DNA of 64,000 nt, from positions 186,001 through 250,000 of the forward strand of contig JAKSXM010000285.1 of assembly GCA_022575985.1 (NCBI GenBank), read 5' to 3'. The notes under the pieces were generated by a model, which was given only the letters and a program-made list of their open reading frames with translations, did not search any database and was not told the origin of the DNA. The position numbers were made by a program, and so were the translations under genes. The first letter of the stretch is position 1; every line of letters starts with the position of its first letter. This DNA comes from Anagrus nilaparvatae (lineage: Eukaryota; Arthropoda; Insecta; Hymenoptera; Mymaridae). Shown here piece by piece: positions 1-11,527 of the stretch.

Positions 1-109
1 CTAATGCTAAAGTCTTTAAATTTAGTTTAATTTTAAGACCATAAGTTGATATTATTTTAATTTTCTAAATTCAATGGCTCACCAAATTATAATCTATTAT
101 TAGGAATAA

Positions 110-905
110 CTTTAATATATTGAAAAAACACCCAAGATGTGCCCCATCTATTCCTACGCACCTTCTGGGTCTAGAAACGCAGGACTCAATGTCACGACAA
201 TGTTATAAAATAGAGTTTTTAGGCAATTTTTCAAATAACGTTGTCAAATTGCATTTCATCCAAAATACTTCCGGTTGGTCTCATTTTTTTTCTATAAGTG
301 CTATGCTTATAAACTACAATTTTGTATCACCAATCCTCTCATTACTATAATCAATAAACCAAATGTCCATTTTTGGCCCAAAATAATTAATTTTTAAATT
401 GCTGCTAAAATTGAAATTTTTGATGAAAACGAGTTTTGTAGTTTATATGTTTCAAAAATTTTGTACAAGTTCCAAGTTTCGAAAAAATTTTTATTCTATT
501 TTACTTTAGTCGTTTCCGAGATATGACTCCACAAAGATAGTGATAAAATATGATTCTTTTTTTAAAACACTTTAATTGAAACTCTGTCTTTAATTTATCA
601 TATCTGCTAAACAAACAATCGAAAAAGAATGAGTAAAGAATTTTTAGAAGTTTAGAACTTGTAAAAAATTTTTGGCAGCAATTTGAAAATTGGTCATTTT
701 GGGCTGAAAATAGACATTTATACAAAAAAAAATTAGACCAACCGGAAGTGTTTTGGATGAAATGCAATTTGATAGGGTCATTTGGAAAATTGTCTAAAAA
801 CTCTATTTATAACATTGTCATGACATTGAGCCCTGCGTTTATTGATCCAGAAGGTGCGTTGAAATAAGCGGGGCGAATCTTGAGTTTTTTTTTCAACATA
901 TATTT
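110..905. repeat. Fold-back repeat, family FB1, copy 1
   Basis: The two halves are imperfect inverted copies. The left arm (about 110-490) begins with a TTGAAAAAACAC motif and continues through the words CTTCTGGGTCTAGAAACGCA and CTTCCGGTTGGTCT. The same words return in reverse complement between about 600 and 905. The centre near 500-600 is unpaired. Related copies lie at about 1080-1870, 12000-12230, 24060-24330, 37590-38130, 41755-42650 and 61160-61700. No coding frame is conserved between copies, so I read it as a non-autonomous fold-back element rather than a gene. Confidence 0.7.
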
Positions 906-1079
906 AAATCATCCGTAACTATAGATAGTAATTTGGTGATCCAAATTTTCTAGTCTCCCTTTGTTAGTCCCTAAACGCGGAAACCCGGATTTTTCTGTCC
1001 CAAAACCCAAATTATTCTAATTAGGGAAAATAAGCACATTTTAGACGCAAAGTTATAATACCTGTAGTTGGAGATGAGT

Positions 1080-1870
1080 TTATTATATTGAAAAAACATC
1101 CCCGATACCCTCCATTTATTCCGACGGGTCTACTGAACCTAGAAAAATAGGGCTACAAGTTTTACGATAGGATTGGCTATTTTCAAAATATTGATGTAGC
1201 TTTGTTTTATAACCTATATAATTCCAATTGGTCTCATTTTTTCGTAAAATGCCATCTTTCAATCTCTAAATCGATATTTTTTATCGTTGATTGTCTCTCT
1301 ATAATCCCCAATTTTAACCAAACATGGCCATATTTCAAATTAATGCCACAATTAGTAAGAAAGTAGTTCTTTTATGTAGCATATAATGAAAAATTTTTAT
1401 TCATCCTTTTCGATTCAGTTACATTAAAAAACCTTAAATAGAGACTCTATAACTTTAAATTATCTTGTCTTGAAAAAATAATCAAAAAGAGATGAGAAGA
1501 AGTTTAAAAAAAAGTTTTAAAAAGCTTAAAGAGTTAAGTTTATGAAATAGGGAACTTGTATATTACAATTTTGCGACCTACAAAACCTATTGTCATTAAA
1601 ATTATAATTTTGGTAGCAATTTAAAAATTGGTCATTTTGGGCCGAAAATGGGATTTATTGGCTAAAGCAATGAGGGAATTGGTGATTATTAATTGCGAGT
1701 TACGGATATTCAAAGATGACACTTAAACAAAAAAAAAGAGATATCAATTAGATGTTACATTAATAAACCAATTATATATAGGTTAATAAACAAAGCTGCG
1801 GCATATAGCCTAAAAACCTTATGTTAGAACATGGATCCCTGTTTTTCTAAGTCCAGGAGGCTTGTTGTAA
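1080..1870. repeat. Fold-back repeat, family FB1, copy 2 (degenerate)
   Basis: The left arm repeats the FB1 start motif (TTGAAAAAACATCCCC at about 1088) and the words ATTCCAATTGGTCTC. The right arm, about 1600-1870, holds the inverted words AAAAATTGGTCATTTTGGGC and TTTTTCTAAGTCCAGGAGG. It is more decayed than copy 1. No gene is visible here. Confidence 0.5.
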
Positions 1871-2515
1871 AGTGGAAGTTAAAAAATTAATTATTATTGT
1901 TTATTTTATTATTTTTTGTTTTATTACTTTTTGTTTAATTTTTAAAAACATAATTTTTTATAAACGTAAATATCGGGGATATTTTTTCAATAAAATAAAT
2001 AACTAATCTAGTTTTAACGTCTGTGAAATTAAATAATGGATAAAAGGTAAAGTTTATTCTACAATTGGATTATATTTTAATCCTGGATATTTATTATCTA
2101 AGCTGACTAATTATCAATTGATATGTAAAAAAAAATTTACGATTTTTGGCTAACTTTGTATCGCTGTATTAAGTTTCCGGGGGGCTTCACAATCGTAAAT
2201 TTTTCGATTTTTTAAAAAGTATTTTTAATTCTTAATTTTATTTTTTTGTTGAAAATAAGTATTCTGAAGATAAAAGTCCTTGTAATTTTTATAAACAAAA
2301 CAAATATAAATGTTAACCTTTTTTTCTTGTCCTACCCTTCTTGTGTATTTTAATTTAAAAATAAAATAATTAAAAAATATAACACCATTAATTTTATTTT
2401 TTTATTATAAAAATAAATAATATTGGAATTTTAAACAACATTCTTTAATTTAAAAGGTTAAAACAATTTTAATATTTTTTGCCCGGCACGTTAGACGTTG
2501 AACTAATTTATTTTT
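1871..2515. other. AT-rich stretch, no gene seen
   Basis: The sequence is dominated by A and T runs. It contains no long open frame and no recognisable repeat apart from short homopolymers. It ends where similarity between orphan gene units A and B begins. Confidence 0.5.
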
Positions 2516-2811
2516 TTTAATTTGTTGATAAAAAAAATTACAAAGCAACGTTTTTTTAAAAACAAAAAATATTTTTAAAAAATATAATTAACCAGTATCT
2601 ACTTTACCGGTATAAATGATACTCTATGTCCCTCTTAAGGTTTTCCCCTTCCTGTAATATTTTTATTTCTAGAATTTTTGAGGTAGATCACAGTTTTATA
2701 ATAGAAATTCTCACATTTTTATTTACATTGTAGTCTTCGCAGGGTAACAACGTAAATACATAAATTATTTTATTTTGAGTTAATTATTTGCAGTGTTTAA
2801 TTATTTACAAT
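2516..2811 (+). promoter_or_regulatory. Conserved upstream region of orphan gene A
   Basis: This stretch matches 15228-15520 upstream of copy B closely, including the words CCAGTATCT, TTTACCGGTA, CTCTATGTCCCTCTTAAGG and TTTTCCCCTTCCT. Conservation of about 290 bp directly upstream of two intact copies fits a promoter and 5' leader, although recent duplication alone would also explain it. No firm TATA box or initiator can be assigned. The last 42 nt before TGTTTAATT start GTAAATAC and end TTTGCAG, which looks like a very short intron, probably too short for splicing. Confidence 0.4.
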
Positions 2812-3363
2812 ATGGGTTTAAAAAAAAATAATTACATCGAGTTAGATGAAGACGAATTGGCAACTGATGTAAGTGTTCTTAAATGGAGAAGAAAGGTTTT
2901 TTGGGACAAATCTGTAATGTACTATGTTACTACCAAATTGGCAGTGCCTGTTACTGAATTAATTCAGAATTCATCTTATAAAGAAAATTTTACTATTGAC
3001 AAAGAAAGTAATTTTGAATGGGAACTTGAAGTATCCTTTGCACATTTTAGAAATGATAAGAACTCATGCGATTTAAGGTTTGATTTTGAACCAAATAGTT
3101 CGAATGAAAATCTATTCAAGCATTATAAAATGAAAACAGCTTATATTAGTAATTTTGATTTTCAATTCGACAAAAAAAGAAACTGTGAATTCTACTGTTC
3201 AAAGTACTTAAAGCTTGAAAATTGTAATTTTCAGGACGATTGGAAAACTGAATACGTGAAAATAGTGTGCAATTTTTACATAGAAATTAATGAAAAATTC
3301 TTAAAAAATCCAGTTGAAGAAGTGGGTGAAAAAAGTTTGGAAAATCTAAATCTAAATAAATAG
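2812..3363 (+). CDS. Orphan protein, three-copy family, copy A (183 aa)
   Basis: An intact single-exon frame from ATG at 2812 to TAG. The frame stays open upstream to a TTG, but the ATG is shared by all three copies and is the better start. I do not recognise the family. The protein starts MGLKKNNYIELDEDELAT, is rich in charged residues, and has no signal peptide or membrane segment. The C-terminal half (a W-L core, then alternating aromatic strands ending near EYVKIVCNFYIEIN) vaguely resembles a MATH/TRAF-like beta sandwich as in SPOP-type proteins; that is a weak impression only. Paralogues lie at 15521 and 22354. The first 55 codons are nearly identical between copies and the middle (residues 65-100) varies with in-frame indels. 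This pattern suggests a translated gene rather than noise. AATAAA signals occur at 3561 and 3569. Confidence 0.6.
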   Translation: MGLKKNNYIELDEDELATDVSVLKWRRKVFWDKSVMYYVTTKLAVPVTELIQNSSYKENFTIDKESNFEWELEVSFAHFRNDKNSCDLRFDFEPNSSNENLFKHYKMKTAYISNFDFQFDKKRNCEFYCSKYLKLENCNFQDDWKTEYVKIVCNFYIEINEKFLKNPVEEVGEKSLENLNLNK

Positions 3364-3560
3364 CTGATGAAGAATATTTTGCAGAAAAATGGTGTGAGTA
3401 AATTTTGTGATGATGGCATAAAATAGTGATTGTGGTGATATAACACTAAAGGAAAAAATTACAAATTCTTTTGTTCAAAAATGTAAAAAAATTTTGTCAT
3501 TCTTCTGCAGTTCAATTATGTTTTCATTTTATTATAAAAATCAAAATACTATTTTCCTTG

Positions 3561-3574
3561 AATAAAAGAATAAA
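3561..3574 (+). terminator. Polyadenylation signals of orphan gene A
   Basis: Two overlapping-range AATAAA hexamers about 200 nt after the stop codon. The same arrangement occurs after copies B (16256) and C (23116). No cleavage site can be fixed. Confidence 0.4.
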
Positions 3575-3620
3575 ATTAAATTCAATAACTTTATCTGTTG
3601 TTTTTATTATTGTTTTGCAG

Positions 3621-3674
3621 TATGCCTAAATTTTTATCTCACTCAACTTTTATTTCTCATTTATTTAGTACTCG
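3621..3674 (+). other. Possible 54-nt exon downstream of orphan gene A
   Basis: The segment is preceded by a pyrimidine-rich tract ending TTTTGCAG and followed by CG|GTAAGTATG, a near-perfect donor. It is open from an ATG at 3622 and would encode about 17 residues beginning MPKFLSHSTF. An upstream donor-like GTGAGTAA lies just after the stop of gene A. The equivalent in copy B is 16319-16372. In copy C the acceptor has decayed (GAAATATACC in place of GCAGTATGCC). It may be an alternative 3' exon, a 3' UTR exon, or chance. Confidence 0.3.
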
Positions 3675-4699
3675 GTAAGTATGTTTAAGAAATTCCACAA
3701 GAACAAGTTGCAAATAGGTATTTAATAAAATAGATAAAGTGTGAATTATGAGATAACTAAAGAATTTATTTGTTGATTTAAAAATTTTTTAATTCCTTAA
3801 TTATTTATTTAACTCAAAATTTAAATTTAAAGTAAAATTTTTGGCATAAATCAAAATAAATTTTTGAATATATGAGTACATGAAAATAATGTACACTTTT
3901 TAGATTGATGGTATAATATATTTATCTTACGAAAATTTTTGTTATGCTTACAATAAAAGAATTCATTTATTTTTATTTGAATATTTTTAAATTTTATTAT
4001 TGCTAATCGAACTCGAAATTAAAATTTAAAGTCATAAAAATAATTTTTTACCTTAGTAGCTCAAGAAATAACGAATTTCTTTGGACAAAAATGTACAATA
4101 AGGTATTTTACAATTTTCGAAGCTAACGATAGAAATTGAGTAAAAATTTTTAAAAATAATGATAATTTCTTTCATTGCATCCTTTTAAAATTTTTTCTAC
4201 ATATTTGAGTTTTGGAAAACTGAATTTTAAGACTTGACAAATTATTTTCAGAGCAGCGTTTTCCCCTTCATAAACACTTTAAGAAAGAAACGATATTTTG
4301 GTGTAGGTGCAAATCAGAATAGTAAAATGATAATAATACAGAATATAAGCAAATTATTTTGTCCCTGATTTTACAAATCTAAAGTTACCGAATTTAAAAA
4401 ATGAAATTTGCAAGATGATCTTCTTATGAATGCAAAAATCCTGTATACAATACAATTTTTTTTGAAATAATTTTACACTATAGAGTCGGATGTCTCTGGA
4501 AATTCAACACAGGTGAATAAGTAAAAGAGTGGTTAACACGGACAAATTTTATTTCCTCGGATGGGGTTCTATTAGCAAGAAAACAAGTGCAATTTGCCAT
4601 CGCAGAAAAATTTTTAATCGACGAGTTGAGATAGAAATTTTTTTGCATACTTGTATTGTTGTTGGTCCTTGAAGGAAAATTCTAGCTAAACAGCACCTA

Positions 4700-5570
4700 G
4701 AGAGAAAGAAAAAAGTTTTTTTTTCCAGCTGATCTTGAAGGGTTGTATTTTTTATCCCCTGAATGGTATATAGGGGTAGTTTTTAAAAAAATGTAAATAA
4801 AACTTTTTCTTCATTACTAAAACTATATTTTTAAGTTAAATTAGCTGCTGATGCTAAATTTATCTTCAGTTTTGAACAAAAATTGTGCTGCAGCCTCCAA
4901 AATAGGGGTGTATAGGGATAATATAGCCGAGTAAGGATTGGTCTCATAGGAAATGCCTAAAACTTTAGAAATTTATAATAATTTATCGATTCTCTTATTT
5001 GTGAAGAAATTAATCATATTTTTCAACTAAGCTATATGATATGGATATTTATTTACCTCAAAAAAATTATAACAATTACTTTTTGCTTTAAAAATTATAT
5101 TTATATATAAAATTAAAACTACGTTCAAAATTGATGATAAATTTAGCATCAGCAGCTAATTTTACTAAAAAATATAGTTTTAGTTATGAAAAAATTTATT
5201 TACATTTTTTCAGCGGGTGAAAAACAAGACAAGTTAGAGAACATAAAAATAATTCTTCAGGACCGAAAAAAACTGTATATTTTGTTATCGATTTTTAGAA
5301 TTTGAGGTATTTGTCATAAGGCCCAACACTAAAACGGCTACTTTACCGCGTTTACCTGCTTTGCCCCGTTTATCCCTATTGTAATGGGTGCGGAATAATA
5401 TTAGCACGAAGCTGATAATAACTTTAGAATCAGCAACTACTTTTACTCAAAAACATAGTTTTATTTACATTTACTTTTAAAACTACCCCTATATACCATT
5501 CAGGGGATGAGAAATACAAACCTTCAAGGTCAGTTGGAAAAAATAAAAATTATTTTTAACGGCCAAAAGC
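4700..5570. repeat. Internal fold-back inside unit A
   Basis: The words TTAGCTGCTGATGCTAAATT near 4840 and their reverse complement near 5145 form an inverted repeat. The words ATCCCCTGAATGGTATATAG near 4755 return inverted near 5490. A shortened version lies in unit B at about 19630-20170. No coding potential is visible. Confidence 0.5.
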
Positions 5571-6511
5571 AACTAAAATTTTTTTTTCTAAATTTTTAAA
5601 CGAATTTTTCATAAAGCATTAAATTTTCCATAAAATAAGTTTTATTTTAACCCCTATATACACTTTTTAAGGGCTGTAAATAAGACAAAAAATAATGAGA
5701 ACTCAATGTATACCAAGTTTACTTAAATTTACATAAAAAATAATATGTTCAAATATTTTTCAATAAAATTTGATTCTTTTGCATTGCTTTTACCAAACAT
5801 TGCCTAATATTGCCTTACCTACCCCTTTCGCCCCAATTTTTTAGGTATATTTAAGGGTTGTAGGTGAAAACCAACGTCAGATTCTGAAAGAGTACGAAAT
5901 TTTACCTAAAAGATGAACTTTTTAGCAACGTACTTCAAGGGAAGATACTTATTTTTGCTCACTTTTAAAAATCTCCGCTTCGACGTGAATGAGTTAAGTA
6001 ATAAAAAAATTTTTGAATGTTGCCATCAAATGCTAGTCTACAATCATTATTTTGATCTCCCAACATTAACTGGAAAATGGGAGCAAATTGCATTAATGCT
6101 CAATTAAACAACTCATAAATTCGTGGTTAATATCATTTTTTGTTAAATAAAATTAAAATAAAATTATCTAAAATGGCTTAAAAATTAATGCATATGTTGA
6201 TTTAGAACAAGAAAATAGTTTCCCCCTCTTTTAGCTAATTTTTGGAGAGTACAACTAATGATTATGGGTAAGCATTTCAATGTCAAATTCCAAGCTATTT
6301 TGCTTCAATTTTAAATATAAGATAACTCTCTGATCAAATTTGAGCAAATTTAATTTTAACGAACTTGATTCTTAACAACTTTGAAAAATTCTAATCCCTA
6401 AAAATAAAAACTTGAAAGTGGACAAAAACATGAGCAAGTCAAAAAAACTTCTTGAGATTTCGCAAAATCTATACTTACAAATAATAGTAATTTGTTCAAT
6501 AAGTTATTCAT

Positions 6512-7233
6512 AAAGGACCCCGCAAAAAAGTATAGGATTTTGCCTTTAGGTTGAATTGGCTGAATTTTGGATATGTTGTAGATTTTATCATTCTGAACAA
6601 AAGTCTCAATGGGCACAAAGCTCAAAAGTCTCAACTTTGGCGGGTACGGAGCTTGAAAGCTCCAAAACTCCACCATGGCAAGATCACTTAAAAACCTTTC
6701 TTCTTTTATTTTTAAAGTATACCTTTATGTTTTTGAGGTCGTTAATTCCAAATCTGATGTCAAATTGACATTATTGAAATTTGGCAGCTGTCAACTAACT
6801 GTCAAATTGACAACAGAATACAAAAATCTGAAAATAATGATTTCACAATATGTTTTCAAGGTTGCTGAGTTCAAATCTGATGTCATAATAACAAAGTTGA
6901 CCTCGAAAGCATATAGTGAAATCATTATTTTAATATTTTTGTATTCTGTTGTCAATTTCGCAGCTAGTTGACAGCTGCCAACTGTCAATAGTGTCAATTT
7001 GACATCAGATTTGGACCTCAAAAACATAAAGGTATACTTTAAAACTAAAAGAAAAAAGGTTTTTAAGTGATCTTGCCATGGTGGAGTTTTGGAGCTTTCA
7101 AGCTCCGTAGCCGCAAAAGTTGAGACTTTTGAGCTTTGTGCCCATTGAGACTTTTGTTCAGAATGATAAAATCTAAAACATATCCAAAATTCAACCGAAA
7201 GGCAAAATCCTATACTTTTGTGCGGGGTCCTTT
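6512..7233. mobile_element. Fold-back MITE, family FB2, complete copy
   Basis: A near-palindrome of 722 bp. It begins AAAGGACCCCGC and ends with the exact inverse GCGGGGTCCTTT. The arms, about 340 bp each, carry the words AAAAGTCTCAACTTT and TTGGCAGCTGTCAACTA. The central spacer lies around 6855-6905. It interrupts unit A at a place where unit B at about 21130 has no such insertion. A second, truncated copy starts at 50098. There is no transposase, so it is non-autonomous; superfamily unknown. Confidence 0.8.
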
Positions 7234-7252
7234 AATTACAATTATACGCTTT

Positions 7253-8514
7253 AAACACGGGTGGCCTGAATGACCAGTTAAGAAGGTCCAAAATGGTGAT
7301 AAAAATTGATATTACCCCCTTAAAATATATATTTTTTAGGTGCAGAAAATACCCAGGGAATCGTCGGAACTTATTAAGAATTAAGATTTTTAATAAATTC
7401 AAAAATTTAAGAATTATTAGTTTTTATTTAAATTAAATAATTTTAACAAAAATAAAATTCATTTGTTTATTAAAGTTTATTGTATTTGAAAATACATTAC
7501 AACACATATTTTACTGTTTCTCTATGCATAATCTAAAATTTTAAATAGGATAATCACATTTTATTATGTCTATAGGCTGATTTCATGTGAAACGTACGTT
7601 TACTTGCAGATGGGGTCTTCCGATTGGACTGAAACTTTGCACAGGTGATTATACATATAAAATGTCCTCACTCCTCAAATATTACGTCGTAAAATCGTTT
7701 CTAGCCGTCTCTGCGAATTTTTGAAAATTTGGACCGATTTTAAAGCTCTCAGCCACCAATTTTTGCTTCATTATATAAAATTTAATTTATATAAATGAAA
7801 TGTTAAAAAAAGAAATATTAAAAAAATTATTATAAAACCGATTTCGACCCAAAATTTCCCTGGCTATCCGAATTCCTAAACCGTTTTTTAAAATTTTTAC
7901 GTGGAAAGCCGGAAAATTGGAAAATATAATTTCACCTGGTTTTAATATGGGTTTGACTATTTTCACATAGGGAAAAGTTATACCGATAATTAGTGAAATT
8001 TTCCGATTTTGAAAATGCAAATTTAGCAAAAAAAAGCTATATTTTTATGCAAATTTAGGCAGAACCGATTTCATATGTAAAATGTATCGTAAAATAATTT
8101 TTTTTTAATGCCCTTCTTTTTACAAGAAACTATTCAAGCAATTCTTAGTGAAAATGACTTAATAGGAAAACGAATGTCTAGAATTTTGAAAAATCAAATT
8201 TGCCTGGATTAAGTATTTGAAATATGACATCGTACCAATTTTTATGGCTCTGGGTTAAAAACTTTTGAAATTGCAGCTGTTTTTTGAATTAAAAATATTT
8301 TCAAATTTTTAAAGAAAATCTGAGTAAATTTTCTATTTTAATTTTTTACACTCTAAAAAGAGTTAAAAAACTATTTTCAACCATAGGAAATACTAAAGAA
8401 TTTTTTTATTATGATTTAAAAATTTTTTAATTCCATAATTATTCATTTAACTCAAAATTTAAGTTTAAAGTAAAATCTTTGGCTTAAATCAAAATAAATA
8501 TTTATAAATTCTTT
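7253..8514. other. No gene seen; AT-rich, possible degenerate repeat
   Basis: No coding region is recognisable. Around 7565-8100 there are repeated variants of ACCGATTT and CATATGTAAAATG. Around 7840-7880 the words AATTTCCCTGGCTATCCGA match, inverted, a motif of the FB4 family (near 51290). It is probably old mobile-element debris. Confidence 0.4.
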
Positions 8515-8530
8515 ACACGGTAGAGCTGCT

Positions 8531-8550
8531 TTGGTTGAATATTCAACCAA
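8531..8550. repeat. Perfect 20-bp palindrome
   Basis: TTGGTTGAATATTCAACCAA reads the same on both strands, and TTTTCAACCAAAAGC follows within 30 bp. It lies about 80 bp outside the terminal repeat of the next element. Function is unknown. Confidence 0.5.
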
Positions 8551-9040
8551 AACTGTTTTAATTTTCAACCAAAAGCTAAAATACAAAATAAAAACGATGT
8601 TTTTATAGTACAGGGTAAGAAATGATCAGGGCATCCATTAAAAGTGAATGAATTTTATTATATTATTGTAATTAGTAATTTTTTATGTACTACTTCTTTT
8701 GGCTCTGAAACTGAGGAATGACTATTTAAAAAGGTTATCCTACGTAGAATAACAAAATGGCGGCTATCTACAGAAAGTTAAAATGAAATATAAAGCCTTT
8801 AATTTTCGAGCAAAAGTAGCTGTAAAAATTTTTTGAGAACATAAAAATACTAAAACTCGACGACATCCCGAAATTAGTGCATTTATTAAGTTGCTTAGGA
8901 TAAGTTTAAAGTAAATTGGTGCAGATTTTATCGCGCAATCGTGTGCATTACTTTTCAAAAACGCTGTTTCGAGTAAAATGGCTTTAAAGTTTCAGATGAA
9001 TTTTTTCGGTACTTTTAGTTATTAAATTATTTATTTTAAT

Positions 9041-9359
9041 GCAAGAGATCTGATCAACACAAAATTATTCGACACATCAATTATTCTACACAAAAAAGTT
9101 TTTCGGAATCGTTCTATACCAAAAATCGTTGTGCTAAAAATAACACAAATTTTTTTTAGTCAAAGTATTCAACACTTATTTATTTCGTATGCTAGCATAA
9201 ATATATATCACTTAAAACAGCGTATTGAATATTTCGATTAGAAAAAATTTGTGTTGATCTTTTCGGTACAAGGATTTTCGGTGTAGAACGATTCCGCAAA
9301 ACTTTCTTGTGTACAATTATTGATTTGTCGAATAATTTTGTGTTGATCAGACCCCTTGC
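9041..9359. repeat. Nested fold-back element
   Basis: The left arm from GCAAGAGATCTGATCAACAC at 9041 pairs with GTGTTGATCAGACCCCTTGC ending at 9359. The arms are about 140 bp and the spacer is short. It has no coding capacity. Confidence 0.65.
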
Positions 9360-9394
9360 CTATTTTAACTTGGAACATGTTCGTTAGATAGGGT

Positions 9395-9680
9395 ATTTGA
9401 AAAAGTTTGGCTAGGCAGGGGGGGCCGATGTGAAATGGACTTAGAAAATTTTTGATTTAGGGACTTAGAATAATTTGAAGTGGAAGCCTGATCAGGCCCT
9501 GACAAGAACAAGAACTTAGAGGATTACTTTATGTTTATGGACTTACGATAATTTATATTTCAAGATTTATTGTAATTTCGGTTTTTGGATTTATTACTGT
9601 TATGAGTGACATGAACATGTTCCATGCTTGTTGGTTGTGAAGTTACACAAACCAGTTATAAATTTTTTTTTTATTCGTTA
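9395..9680 (-). repeat. CTAAGTCC-type interspersed repeat, copy 1
   Basis: Read on the minus strand it begins near AACTGGTTTGTGTAACTTCA, carries a GGAACATGTTC-like word, then several short CTAAGTCC-like words and a C-rich end. Relatives are at 36510-36830, 43290-43585, 55920-56240 and 62780-63080. It is a short non-coding dispersed family of about 300 bp; class unknown. Confidence 0.55.
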
Positions 9681-10259
9681 GAGAAATTTATAACAGAAAA
9701 TTCTAGATCAAAAAAATTAAAATCGGTCAAGTAGTTTTAGAGAAATCTTAATTAGAAGGTGTAAAAACATATTTTTTGTAAATAAGAATACAAATTTTTT
9801 TTCGTAGAATTTAACAAAATATATTTTTTTTTGTATATTTAAGTAGAAGTTATCAGTGATTTTTGAGCCATAAAGTGATCTTTTTGGTTTTCATATTGAA
9901 CCTGTAGCTGATTTTACCCCTGCTGCTTGTCTGATTTGCTATTTTTTACAATTTTGGCACAGCTACATTTGGCTTAATAAACAATCGCGAATATTAGCAA
10001 AATTTGCTCATAATTTTTATCAATGACCAGTTCCGACATAATTTCTAACTATATTTAACAAGAAGGATTTAAAAATAAATTTTTTTTACATACTCTTGAG
10101 ACATATATAAAGAAATTAATTTAAAAAAATAATTTGATTATTAAAAAAAAAATTAGTAAAAAAATTTATCAATGTACAGACCCAATAGAAGTAGTAGTAC
10201 ATAAAAAATTACTAATTACAATAATATAATAAAATTCATTCACTTTTAATGGATTGAAT

Positions 10260-10615
10260 ATTTATTTCTGTATTTTTTTAGTAAAACGTGTAAAACTGGT
10301 AGAGGGATTTTCGGGGTTGCTGGGAAAAAAACTGATATCTTTTTTTACTAACAAACGTTCCTTGGGTAAAAAATGAGATGAAAAGGTTAAAAAAAAGAAT
10401 TGACTAAAGCTGTTTACATAAGTTTCACTTTTACAGCTGACGAAGATCAATATTTATGGGTTATGATGAGGCTGAATGTGAATTTTGTGTTAATTTTTTT
10501 TTTATTTATAGCACTTTTCTAACCTTACATATATGTTAATTTACCCCTTTTAACATAAAAAGGGGGTAGATTCCTTAAAAATCTACCCGTTATTAAATTA
10601 ATTCGCGATATTTTA
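10260..10615. other. No feature seen
   Basis: An AT-rich stretch with a few short open frames but no similarity to other parts of the window and no conserved motif that I can see. Confidence 0.4.
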
Positions 10616-10619
10616 AGAT

Positions 10620-11300
10620 AGCCTAAGAACCCTAATCTTATAGCACGAAGCACTGCGTTTCTATAGGCCCAGAAAGCCCATTGGAATGAAAAAGGGTAGT
10701 TGGCAAATTTTTATAATACATATTAAGAATATCCAAGGGTAAAAATAGAAAAAGTTTTTAATTTTTACCGTAGGGTATTTTTAAAAGTCTACTTTAAAAT
10801 TTAAATGGGCGACTTTCTTTTTTGTGTGATATTATCGAGAAGATCAAACAGCAGTGATGAAGCTTACAAAAAAATTTACCTATATAAATTTTTAATTTGC
10901 GCCTACACCACAGTTTATTTCTCAAATAGTATCTACCAAAGAAAAAATGCTGCTTTGAAAATAAAATTTCAGGCCATAAAATGAAGTTACAAAAAATAAG
11001 TTTTCTAAACATGAATATCTAGGTCATATTAAAGGATTTTTTTGAAGGATACAATTAAAGGAATTATTATTATTTTTTTTATTATTATTTCTACTTAATA
11101 TCGACCGTTGGCTCAAAAAATTGTGAAAAACCTTTTTTTTTTTAAAGATTTTTTTTATTTTTATAAAACCTTAGATACTTAGAAAAAAAGCACAAAACTT
11201 AGAAAAAAGTGCATACATCTAACATATACGGCTTCTGGACTATATTATATGCTACAAGTCTTTAAAAAAAAAAGGTTTTTCACAATTTTTTGTGTCTTAC
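10620..11300. repeat. Dispersed repeat, inverted relative of 60720-61260
   Basis: Words such as TTTCTATAGGCCCAGAAAGC, AATTTAAATGGGCGACTTTC and ACATATACGGCTTCTGGACT recur in reverse complement at 60720-61260. The stretch 11110-11290 also contains its own small inverted repeat around GTGAAAAACCTTTTTTT. No gene is present. Confidence 0.6.
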
Positions 11301-11527
11301 TTAGTCATCGATTCCAGATTATTAAGTATAGACCCCAAAAAATAGTCCTAAAAATTTGAAATTAGCGTATTGAAAAACTTACCTATTACATAGAAGTAGC
11401 CTTGCAGAAAACTTAGAAAATTAGTGTATCCAACTAACATGTATGGCTTCTGGACTATAATATTTTTGTCTTAAAAATGCTTTGTTTCTTGTACGTTAAA
11501 GTAAAAAAACAAAAATAAATTAACTAA

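Larger units (their letters stand above)
2516..7252 (+). repeat. Duplicated unit A (orphan gene plus flank)
   Basis: The block from 2516 to about 7252 matches 15228-21165 in direct orientation, with the gene at the same relative place. Unit A carries a private fold-back element at 6512-7233. Unit B instead carries a 2.2-kb insertion at 16859-19071. Removing those, each is about 3.7-4.0 kb. This is either a segmental duplication about 12.7 kb apart or two copies of a mobile unit; no terminal repeats mark its ends. Confidence 0.65.
8632..10254. mobile_element. Non-autonomous TIR element with nested insertions
   Basis: About 67 bp at 8633-8699 (starting ATCCATTAAAAGTGAATGAA) is repeated inverted at 10188-10254. 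The 1.6-kb interior has no transposase frame. Nested inside are a fold-back element (9041-9359) and a copy of the CTAAGTCC repeat family (about 9395-9680). The superfamily is not recognisable from the ends. Confidence 0.6.

Noticed and set aside
5913..6107. 64-codon frame in unit A
   Set aside because: The matching region of unit B (about 20535-20730) has indels and stops that break it.
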